Source of the DNA: Alphaproteobacteria bacterium
GTDB lineage: Bacteria; Pseudomonadota; Alphaproteobacteria; Rs-D84
Assembly (NCBI GenBank): GCA_015062445.1
Contig: SUUQ01000002.1
Coordinates: forward strand, 87,051-124,790
Direction of reading: 5' to 3'
Length of the DNA stretch: 37,740 nt
The notes under the pieces were generated by a model. That model ran no database searches and was not told where the DNA came from. It worked only from the letters and a program-made list of their open reading frames with translations. Shown here piece after piece: positions 32,162 through 37,740 of this stretch. Numbering within the stretch: the first letter of the stretch is position 1; the number at the start of each line of letters is the position of its first letter. The translations under genes and the position numbers were made by a program.

Positions 32162-32199
32162 CCGCCAAACAGGCGGTTTTAAATTTCTGGTCGGGGCGA
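32162..32199. repeat. 38-bp direct repeat, copy 1 (att-like duplicate of the tRNA-Pro 3' end and terminator)
   Basis: Identical over 38 bp to 32439-32476. It contains the last 12 nt of tRNA-Pro including CCA, the 3' flank and the CCGCC-TGTTT-GGCGG stem. Here the T-run after the stem has decayed (GGGTTTAG). This is the classic pattern of a tRNA 3'-end attachment site duplication. Confidence 0.75.
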
Positions 32200-32253
32200 C
32201 AATGAGTAAATTTGCCAAGTACCAAACGCAGGCAAATTGTCACGAATGCCCCG
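32188..32253 (-). ncRNA. tRNA-like acceptor-end structure (66 nt, encoded CCA)
   Basis: On the minus strand CGGGGC (32248-32253) pairs with GCCCCG, followed by A and CCA, exactly as in the tRNA-Pro acceptor end. In between, AATTTGCC and GGCAAATT form an 8-bp stem with a 14-nt loop. There is no T-arm or anticodon arm, so it is not a functional tRNA. It may be a decayed tRNA copy or a tRNA mimic created at the att duplicate. Confidence 0.45.
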
Positions 32254-32255
32254 CA

Positions 32256-32406
32256 GGTTTGGCGCATTTTGCACCAAACCGAGGGAATCCGAGTATATAA
32301 GAACAAGCATTGCGCAGTTCGCATAAATACGAGGATACACGCAGATTTATCACTTTTCAGTGATAAATCGAGTGAAACGTTCGAACCCGACAAAAGGATT
32401 TTGTCG
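32256..32406. other. Cluster of three hairpins between the tRNA-Pro direct repeats
   Basis: GGTTTGGCGCA/TGCACCAAACC (32256-32280, one mismatch, 3-nt loop), GATTTATCACT/AGTGATAAATC (32344-32369, perfect 11 bp, loop TTTC) and CGACAAAA/TTTTGTCG (32388-32406, perfect 8 bp, loop GGA). No open frame here looks real. Confidence 0.6.
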
Positions 32407-32431
32407 TTTGAATCCGCACGTCCCAGACAGA

Positions 32432-32456
32432 GAAAAAACCGCCAAACAGGCGGTTT
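32432..32456 (-). terminator. Intrinsic terminator of tRNA-Pro
   Basis: On the minus strand ACCGCC-TGTTT-GGCGGT followed by TTTTTT, about 11 nt after the encoded CCA. Confidence 0.85.
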
Positions 32457-32476
32457 TAAATTTCTGGTCGGGGCGA
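32439..32476. repeat. 38-bp direct repeat, copy 2 (at the intact tRNA-Pro)
   Basis: Same 38 bp as 32162-32199, here forming the true 3' end of tRNA-Pro and its terminator stem. Confidence 0.75.
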
Positions 32477-32541
32477 AAGGATTCGAACCTTCGACATCTT
32501 GGTCCCAAACCAAGCACTCTACCAGACTGAGCTACACCCCG
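32465..32541 (-). tRNA. tRNA-Pro (anticodon TGG)
   Basis: 77 nt on the minus strand. The acceptor CGGGGTG pairs with CGCCCCG (one T-C mismatch region at its base), the D-arm is AGCTCAGTCTGGTAGAG, and the anticodon stem CTTGG/CCAAG carries loop TTTGGGA (anticodon TGG). The T-arm is AAGGTTCGAATCCTT and CCA is encoded. Promoter TTGCAA-16 bp-TATAAT (32553-32580) lies upstream; a terminator follows. Confidence 0.96.
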
Positions 32542-32552
32542 AAACGAAACCC

Positions 32553-32580
32553 ATTATAACATGCTTTTTTCAGATTGCAA
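32553..32580 (-). promoter_or_regulatory. Predicted promoter of tRNA-Pro
   Basis: TTGCAA (32575-32580), 16 bp, perfect TATAAT (32553-32558), 11 nt before the mature 5' end. Confidence 0.6.
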
Positions 32581-32601
32581 ATTTTTATTTTAATTTTCTG
32601 C

Positions 32602-32630
32602 TTGTCTGAATACACGAACTTTTTTATTAT
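32602..32630 (+). promoter_or_regulatory. Predicted leaderless promoter of the secreted Cys protein
   Basis: TTGTCT (32602-32607), 17 bp, TATTAT (32625-32630), then 7 nt to the ATG at 32638. The only purine run before the ATG (AGG) is 2 nt away, too close for a normal ribosome site. Confidence 0.5.
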
Positions 32631-32637
32631 ATAGGTA

Positions 32638-33630
32638 ATGAGAAAAAGAATTCTATTTTTTGCCATATTTGCATCTTTGACTTTCCCGACATTGGCGGCG
32701 ACACGTGATGCCCGGCTAACTAACACAACCGGATACAATTATAACTATATGTATCCATACATGAACAATTCCATGCGTACTAATTTGAACCCCGGGGTCA
32801 GCACAAATCAATCATCTAACCTGATTGACACCGTGGTCAAGACAACACAATTACCCGCAACAACGCAACGTCGTGTTGTTGCCCGTCCGAATTCTGCCCG
32901 TACGGTTTCTCGTTCTGGGACACAGTATGCCGCCACTGCCCCCCAACGTCGTGTTGTCGCCCGTCCAAATTCTGGTCGTGCCGCCACCACTGGCGCAGCC
33001 ATGGTTCGCCGTGGCAATAACGATCGTGGATACAACATACCAACAATTATTGAAAATTCATCCGATGCACGCAGCAAACCAACATATTCCGCCCGTTCTA
33101 GTGATCCAACAAACTTAATCAGCACCCAAACCGCCCAGCACATATCATCTGTTCGCTGCTTAGCAGATTACACAGAATGCATGGATAAATATTGTGTGCG
33201 TGAAAATACCAAGTACAATCGTTGCTATTGCAGTTCAAAATTATCCCAAATTGATTCCATGTACCAGCCCGCCATAGAACGTCTGATAACGCAAATATTA
33301 ACAATGAAATCTGCAAATCAGTGGTCTGATTCTGAAATGAACGAATACTGGATGTCAACAATTGGCAAATACACCGGGGACAATTCATGGGAAAACCTAG
33401 ATTCTGCATTGGACATTGACTGGGCATCGATGGACAGTCGTGTTCGTGGACAGAATGCATTCAACACCGCTCACGAGTATTGTTCCCAGCATTTACGTGG
33501 CTGTTTCTACATGGCATCGAACATGCGTGATGCCTATAAATCTGAAATTGCACGTGATTGCAGTGCATACGAACAATCCTTGCTGCGTCTGCAAACTGCA
33601 GCCGAGAGTATAATAGAGGCAAACAAATGA
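32638..33630 (+). CDS. Uncharacterised secreted Cys-containing protein
   Basis: 330 residues with a signal peptide (MRKRILFFAIFASLTFPTLA). A low-complexity Asn/Tyr/Arg/Ser-rich region (21-165) follows, with a duplicated RRVVARPNSARTVSRSG / RRVVARPNSGRAATTG motif. A folded C-terminal domain carries CLADYTECMDKYCVRENTKY and RCYCSSKL, with a later HEYCSQHLRGCFYMASN. The six Cys in the first cluster suggest disulfides in the periplasm or outside. I know no family. Its stop overlaps the arginase-family start (ATGA, 33627-33630), so the two are co-translated although one is exported and the other cytosolic. Confidence 0.8.
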   Translation: MRKRILFFAIFASLTFPTLAATRDARLTNTTGYNYNYMYPYMNNSMRTNLNPGVSTNQSSNLIDTVVKTTQLPATTQRRVVARPNSARTVSRSGTQYAATAPQRRVVARPNSGRAATTGAAMVRRGNNDRGYNIPTIIENSSDARSKPTYSARSSDPTNLISTQTAQHISSVRCLADYTECMDKYCVRENTKYNRCYCSSKLSQIDSMYQPAIERLITQILTMKSANQWSDSEMNEYWMSTIGKYTGDNSWENLDSALDIDWASMDSRVRGQNAFNTAHEYCSQHLRGCFYMASNMRDAYKSEIARDCSAYEQSLLRLQTAAESIIEANK

Positions 33631-34463
33631 TAAAATTTCTTGGTATTGAATACGGCCGTGGCTGTCTGCGCACGGCGATTAATGGCGGCCCTGCATTGGC
33701 GCCACGTGCCGTTCAAAACATGTTTCCAGATGCCGACTGGACATTTATCACCGCCCGTCCATTTGATGCAGCGGCCTGTGCATCTGATCGATTTGGCGAA
33801 AACTTTCAGATTCAGCAACAGATTTATTTCAACACACCATCCGAACGTCATATTATGATTGGTGGCGACCACTCGGTAAATTATGGTCATTTCATTGCCC
33901 TGCACGACAAAAAGCATGATTCGGATTTATGTTTAATATACATTGATGCGCACCTGGACATACACACCCCTGAAACCGCAGTTTCCCAGGCATCTGGTGC
34001 CCCACACGGCACAAATGTACGTGCCCTGTTGGGCGATGGTGACATGCGCTGGCTGGGTCTGCAAAAGCATCACCCTGCATTAAAACCTGAAAATGTATTT
34101 TATTTGGGAACACGTTCGTACGAGCCGGCCGAAATTGAATTTGCCCAATCCCACAATATATTTATTCGCCATGCAGACCAACTAAAATCAGAATCCGATT
34201 GGATTGCCGCTGCCGCTGAAATTCGCAATCGCATTGGCAATCGTCCATTTGTAGTATCATTAGACTTTGACGCAATCGACCCCACCATGTTTCATGATGT
34301 ATTGGTACCTGCGCCGAATGGCCTGACACCAGAGGCAGTAAAATATTTTATTTCTGAATTTCGCGATGCATACAGTTTTGAATTTGTCGAATATGCCCCC
34401 ACTGGGGATATCGCCAGTCAGAAAATCGTTCACGACATAATTGAACTGGTCACCAGAAACTAG
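33627..34463 (+). CDS. Arginase/agmatinase-family ureohydrolase
   Basis: 278 residues from the ATG at 33627; the longer frame from 33558 lies wholly inside the previous gene. Binuclear manganese motifs are complete: GGDHS (79-83), DAHLDIHTPE (107-116), a GAPHGTN loop like the substrate-gating S-x-x-HG of the family, and SLDFDAIDP (211-219). Members hydrolyse guanidino groups (arginine, agmatine, formiminoglutamate or related) to release urea or formamide. The residues that separate these substrates cannot be decided by eye. Translationally coupled to the secreted Cys protein. Its TAG shares the palindrome CTAG (34460-34463) with the stop of the convergent gene. Confidence 0.88.
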   Translation: MIKFLGIEYGRGCLRTAINGGPALAPRAVQNMFPDADWTFITARPFDAAACASDRFGENFQIQQQIYFNTPSERHIMIGGDHSVNYGHFIALHDKKHDSDLCLIYIDAHLDIHTPETAVSQASGAPHGTNVRALLGDGDMRWLGLQKHHPALKPENVFYLGTRSYEPAEIEFAQSHNIFIRHADQLKSESDWIAAAAEIRNRIGNRPFVVSLDFDAIDPTMFHDVLVPAPNGLTPEAVKYFISEFRDAYSFEFVEYAPTGDIASQKIVHDIIELVTRN

Positions 34464-35401
34464 TGCTGATTCAAATTATTAATAAAGTACACAACCTTGC
34501 CATCTAGATGCGCCCACGCAACCTGCTTTGCGTACTTAATTGCCGCCTGCATTTCTTTTTGCGCCAGGGAATTTTTTGCCTGTTCCAGTGATTTTTGAAC
34601 TGCAAATTTATCCATATTCATAATCTGCCGCACCAATTTACGTGCTGGATACGACAATTTTCCATACGATGTCCGGCTGGTTTCGCCCCAGTCAATTCTG
34701 CGTCCACCTCGTCTGTTTCTGGATTCATCTTCTGCATCACGTGCGGCAAAGATTGTGTATTGATTTTTTCGTTGACTAACACCATCATCTTTATCCCCTG
34801 CCCACTTTGACAGCATATACGGTTCATATTTCAGTGATGCCATATACATTGGAACATTATCTTTTGGTTCTGCCTGATTTGCAGCCAGCGCAGTTGCCGC
34901 CTCGAACCATGGGCCATGTGCATAGTCCGCCCGCACATAAATATTGTCATAGTACAATTTCAATGCATAGTGTGCATTTATTTCTGGAAACGACAGCTTG
35001 CACACAAACCCGCACAGTCCCGACCACGGATTAACACCATAAACATTAACCCCGCGTGCCATCAGTATGCACTTGGTTCCGAACAGTTTTTCAATCTGAT
35101 CCATTTGATAAATCTTATCACGGTCTAATTCCCGCAGTTCATAGATATTTTTGATAACAAAATCTTCGATTATTTCACGAAATTGCACTGTCACACCCGG
35201 GATATCGCCCCCTGGTGCGATTGCCCGCAGTTCTGGCGGCAACTGCCCCAAATACGGCGACACATCACAGTTATAAACAATTCGTTTCAACTCGTTTGGA
35301 TTTCGCCGCCAATTACGTTTCAAATATCCCGTCAGCCCCACATGCCGCACACGTGGAGCATTCAGATTTTTTTCGTCCAAGATTACACCATCTTTCACCA
35401 T
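34460..35401 (-). CDS. Uncharacterised protein with a consensus leaderless promoter
   Basis: 313 residues from the ATG at 35401 (MVKDGVILDEKNLNAPRVRH). An ATG 18 nt upstream falls in the -10 region and would precede the transcript start, so 35401 is chosen. I do not recognise a family. Features: a basic N-terminus (YLKRNWRRNPNELKR), a middle with YGVNPWSGLCGFVCKLSF and NAHYALKLYYDN (faintly kinase-fold-like, but no catalytic loop is seen), an Arg-rich loop (ESRNRRGGRRIDWGE), and a C-terminal helix (VQKSLEQAKNSLAQKEMQAA). No signal peptide or TM segment, so probably cytosolic. Confidence 0.75.
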   Translation of the reverse strand: MVKDGVILDEKNLNAPRVRHVGLTGYLKRNWRRNPNELKRIVYNCDVSPYLGQLPPELRAIAPGGDIPGVTVQFREIIEDFVIKNIYELRELDRDKIYQMDQIEKLFGTKCILMARGVNVYGVNPWSGLCGFVCKLSFPEINAHYALKLYYDNIYVRADYAHGPWFEAATALAANQAEPKDNVPMYMASLKYEPYMLSKWAGDKDDGVSQRKNQYTIFAARDAEDESRNRRGGRRIDWGETSRTSYGKLSYPARKLVRQIMNMDKFAVQKSLEQAKNSLAQKEMQAAIKYAKQVAWAHLDGKVVYFINNLNQH

Positions 35402-35407
35402 ACTATA

Positions 35408-35435
35408 AATATAGTACAAATATATTTCCTGTCAA
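35408..35435 (-). promoter_or_regulatory. Near-consensus leaderless promoter
   Basis: A perfect TTGACA (35430-35435), 16 bp, TATATT (35408-35413), then 6 nt to the ATG at 35401 on the minus strand. It is the strongest -35 match seen in the window and overlaps the stop codon of the lipoprotein gene. Confidence 0.7.
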
Positions 35436-35635
35436 GAACCGGCATTAATTTCCTCGCACATTTTATTATGTTTATAAATATTTCTGGCCAAATCATCACT
35501 GATAACATCCCAATCACTTGCCCGCCCCAGGATTGGGACGCACACGACTGGTGCGCACACATTAATCTGCGATTGTGTATTTCTGGCGCAGGACACGGCG
35601 AATATCATCACTGGGATGATGTGCAACATTTTCAT
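35432..35635 (-). CDS. Small lipoprotein, possible phage outer-membrane spanin (Rz1-like)
   Basis: 67 residues: MKMLHIIPVMIFAVSC gives a signal sequence with a lipobox-like AVSC, leaving a mature protein of about 52 residues. It has a short Pro/Cys segment (NVCAPVVCVPI) and ends SDWDVISDDLARNIYKHNKM with a CEEI tail. A D-x-x-S-x-x-x-A-x-x-I-x-x-HN-x-x-x-x-C pattern is common in small phage lysis-region proteins, as I remember them. The start lies 74 nt inside the upstream membrane-protein gene in another frame, the overlapping Rz/Rz1 arrangement. No lysozyme, holin or tail genes accompany it, so it would be a prophage remnant or a domesticated pair. Confidence 0.55.
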   Translation of the reverse strand: MKMLHIIPVMIFAVSCARNTQSQINVCAPVVCVPILGRASDWDVISDDLARNIYKHNKMCEEINAGS

Positions 35636-35789
35636 TTACTTTCTCCTGAATTTTAATAAATTTCGCATAGTTATTTGACCCAAGTGCTGCAATTTTTGTA
35701 TTACATTGTTCACCTGCGATTTGTTTTCCCATGAACCATGCTGCTACGATTGCCCCTATAAACAGTGCGATAAAATACAGTTTATTCAT
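35562..35789 (-). CDS. Small single-pass membrane protein, possible inner-membrane spanin (Rz-like)
   Basis: 75 residues from the ATG at 35789 (AAGGATTTAACAATG gives a ribosome site). The frame extends upstream to 36047, but that part would overlap the divergent Cys-rich gene and lacks a ribosome site. N-terminal TM helix (LYFIALFIGAIVAAWFMG, 4-21), then a short helical periplasmic part with QEKVNENVAHHPSDDIRRVL and RQKY at the end. It is short for an i-spanin. The assignment rests on the TM-in, overlapping-lipoprotein layout. Confidence 0.55.
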   Translation of the reverse strand: MNKLYFIALFIGAIVAAWFMGKQIAGEQCNTKIAALGSNNYAKFIKIQEKVNENVAHHPSDDIRRVLRQKYTIAD

Positions 35790-35961
35790 TGTTAAATCCT
35801 TATTAAATCCTTGAAAATTTTCATTTGCTAAAATTAACTTTTTTTCATATAATCTGTACGACACAGACAAAAAACGACTGCCGAATTTTAACGGTGGTTT
35901 TTTTTCGGCATGTTTTGAATTGAATTTTTCCCACTTTTCCGCAACATTTTGTCTCTCCATT

Positions 35962-37740
35962 ATGTTGTTTTTTAACCACGGGTTAAAATCGGCAGTGCGG
36001 GCGATTTTTGTTGCGATTTTGGTTGCAAACCCATTTGTGCCCGCCATGGCTGAATGGGTAGACTATCCGTTTGTCGATTGCTACTCCCATTGCAGTTGGG
36101 ATGGTGAAATTTCAGTCGATGGTGTCACATTACCATTGTACAGAGACTGTTGCTGTTCCGGCAGCTATCGTGGTTTACGTTGCTATGACGGTGGTTTAAT
36201 AAGCTGTTGGAGAGACAGTGATTGTCAGGGATATGACACAATATCAAGTACTGCGGGGGCATGCATATCCAAATATGACCTAGATACATCCGAAGACTTA
36301 TGTGGATTGGATCACAATATGGCTGTATTGTACTTTGAATCATGTGACGAAGGCGAATATCTGTCCGAGGTTTCGGGGTCGTGCAAAGAATGCCCACGTG
36401 GACATTGGTGCAGTGGCAGTGCAATAACCCCATGTCCGGTTGATACGTATAATGAAGAGTATGGTTCATCCAGCCCAAGTGCATGTATTGCCGCCGAACC
36501 CGGTTCCACATATGATTGTAATGATTATGATGCAGGATGCAGTTATGGCACCCCCGCCAGCAGTTCCGGTGGTAATTTGGTAACTGGCTGCAGTTCTGGC
36601 ACATATTATAATAATGGCAATTGCGTCACATGCCCCGCGGGTTATTATTGCCCGGGCAGCAGCGCCAACTATGCGGCCGTTGCATGCCCGGCGGGTACGT
36701 ATAATAGATACACAGGGGAAAGTAGCAGTTTGGATTGTAGAAGCATTTCAAGCGGCTATTATGGTACGGGGTGTGCGGCGGATGGTACCGCGTGTACGGC
36801 TTATGAATCATGTCCCGTGGGTTATTATTGTCCAAACGGCATAAAAACCGCATGCCCGGCGGGTACGTATAATGAGTTCACAGGGCAAAGTAGCAGTTCG
36901 AGATGTAAAAACATTTCAAGTGGTTATTATGGTGCGGGGTGTGCGGCGGATGGTACCGCGTGTACGGTTGTTAAAACATGTCCCAATGGATATTACTGCA
37001 CAGGCGGGATAAAATATGCTTGTCCATCGGGATATGGTTCGTCTGCGGCAGGTTCGTCTGCGGCCAGTCATTGTTATACAGTGTGCGACAAGCCATGTAC
37101 GCAAAGCGGGTGCCGATATGGATACAGTTGCACATATAATTCATCATCTACATCTGGATATCAAAATTATGGCGGGTCGTGCGATGCCGCCGCCAGTACA
37201 TGTTCAATCGCATCACAAACATGTAATACCCCGTGTACATCTGTCGCAAATCGCGAAACACGCAGCGTGTCAGAATCGTGTACCCGTTCGTGCGGCATTT
37301 CAAATGGTACATGTTCATACAGCGGTTCAACCCGTATAAATACCGATACATGTGACGGCAATTATACCAGTGGTGGTTGTAAATCGGCGGGTGAGTCATG
37401 TTCGGGATGTAATGTATGGATACGCACGTCAACCGGCACATGTTCGGGCGGAACAATCAGCATCACATGCAATGCGGGTTATTATTTGTTAAATGGCACA
37501 TGCGTTCAGTGCGAATCCGGATTCTATTGCACTGGTAATAATACTCGTACATCATGCCCCAGCGGCTATGGTTCATCTGCGGCAGGTTCGGACGCAGCCA
37601 GCGATTGTTATACGTCATGTACAAAAGCATGTACACAGCAGTCATGTCCATCAAATGCGACCTGTACACATGGTTCTACTTCAACAACCGGTACCCAGTA
37701 CTATGGTGGTTCGTGTAGTGCATCCGCATCGACATGTTCA
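35962..37740 (+). CDS. Cys-rich secreted repeat protein (GCC2/GCC3, ephrin-receptor-like), runs off right edge
   Basis: Open from the ATG at 35962 to the window end (593 codons, no stop). Signal peptide: basic start, then AIFVAILVANPFVPAMA. The rest is extremely Cys-rich. Repeats have the form CPAGYYCPGSSAN, CPAGTYNRYTGESSSLDC, ISSGYYGTGCAADGTACTAY, CPSGYGSSAAGSSAASHCYT, typical of GCC2/GCC3-type surface repeats. Longer units recur (KPCTQSGC to YNSSSTSGYQNYGGSCDA and KACTQQSCPSN to GTQYYGGSCSASAS). Probably a large exported surface or adhesin-like protein with many disulfides. No ribosome site is obvious at the ATG; GTG at 35995 is an alternative. The minus-strand frames over it are shadows. 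Confidence 0.85.
   Translation, partial: MLFFNHGLKSAVRAIFVAILVANPFVPAMAEWVDYPFVDCYSHCSWDGEISVDGVTLPLYRDCCCSGSYRGLRCYDGGLISCWRDSDCQGYDTISSTAGACISKYDLDTSEDLCGLDHNMAVLYFESCDEGEYLSEVSGSCKECPRGHWCSGSAITPCPVDTYNEEYGSSSPSACIAAEPGSTYDCNDYDAGCSYGTPASSSGGNLVTGCSSGTYYNNGNCVTCPAGYYCPGSSANYAAVACPAGTYNRYTGESSSLDCRSISSGYYGTGCAADGTACTAYESCPVGYYCPNGIKTACPAGTYNEFTGQSSSSRCKNISSGYYGAGCAADGTACTVVKTCPNGYYCTGGIKYACPSGYGSSAAGSSAASHCYTVCDKPCTQSGCRYGYSCTYNSSSTSGYQNYGGSCDAAASTCSIASQTCNTPCTSVANRETRSVSESCTRSCGISNGTCSYSGSTRINTDTCDGNYTSGGCKSAGESCSGCNVWIRTSTGTCSGGTISITCNAGYYLLNGTCVQCESGFYCTGNNTRTSCPSGYGSSAAGSDAASDCYTSCTKACTQQSCPSNATCTHGSTSTTGTQYYGGSCSASASTCS

Noticed and set aside
32115-32513. 132-residue minus-strand open frame across the tRNA-Pro region
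   Set aside because: It runs through the mature tRNA, its terminator and the direct repeat; its start region is simply translated tRNA sequence.
32188-32541. Two-piece tmRNA, RNase P RNA or 6S RNA
   Set aside because: No tag reading frame, no second tRNA-like half with a T-arm, and lengths and conserved cores do not fit.
35790-36047. N-terminal extension of the small membrane protein (161-residue version)
   Set aside because: It would overlap the divergent Cys-rich gene and its signal peptide; the ATG at 35789 has a ribosome site and starts the TM helix directly.
36125-37669. Several minus-strand frames of 60-160 residues opposite the Cys-rich gene
   Set aside because: Shadow frames produced by the repetitive Cys/Gly/Tyr codon pattern; no starts, signals or families.

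Overview
The window reads as chromosomal DNA of an AT-rich Gram-negative bacterium. It has TolC and membrane-fusion-protein efflux, signal-peptide-bearing Cys-rich surface proteins, and very compact operons with many stop/start overlaps. The Cys-rich Listeria-Bacteroides (InlB-B-like) repeat proteins, RodZ/FtsB and the general gene style suggest an uncultured, probably gut-associated alphaproteobacterium. The lineage is an inference; no rRNA is present. Most genes lie on the minus strand. At least seven genes appear leaderless: a -10 hexamer ends 6-7 nt before the ATG and there is no Shine-Dalgarno. LAYOUT. 1-3777: housekeeping (hisS 5' part, transketolase plus a YgjP-like metalloprotease, RNase HI). 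3826-8910: a diversity-generating retroelement (DGR). On the minus strand the order is a secreted repeat protein, a secreted target with a C-terminal variable repeat (VR1), the template repeat (TR), a small non-Avd accessory candidate and a DGR-type reverse transcriptase. TR and VR1 are 148 bp and differ at 17 positions; every difference is at an adenine of the TR coding strand, the DGR signature. 8974-16503: housekeeping (rlmE, two small paralogous unknowns, a stand-alone SRP M-domain protein, uvrA, rodZ-like, dusB, ftsB-like, tspO, tRNA-Arg). 16585-22478: a six-gene drug-efflux operon of YbhG-F-S-R type, with YbhF split into two ATPases and its own TolC. 22548-25500: a second copy of the repeat-protein plus DGR-target pair. 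Its VR2 resembles the TR but has a codon insertion and non-adenine changes, so it was probably written from another template. 25550-26001: a MarR regulator with a palindromic operator over its own -10. 26039-32013: a Zorya-like anti-phage operon (SNF2 helicase, ankyrin protein, ZorA, ZorB and an unknown Cys protein). 32162-32541: tRNA-Pro with a 38-bp direct repeat of its 3' end and terminator, enclosing 239 bp of strongly structured DNA, an att-like scar beside the defence operon. 32638-35789: a secreted Cys protein coupled to an arginase-family enzyme, an unknown leaderless gene, and an overlapping small membrane-protein/lipoprotein pair resembling phage spanins. 35962-end: the 5' part of a very Cys-rich secreted repeat protein. 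HOW IT FITS TOGETHER. The DGR diversifies the C-terminus of a secreted protein made in the same transcription unit as a repeat-rich surface protein. That unit exists twice. Both copies have long structured leaders ending in a terminator-like hairpin just before the first start codon, which suggests transcript-level control of variable surface proteins. The Zorya-like operon and the tRNA-Pro att-like scar make the right half an accessory, defence-type region.
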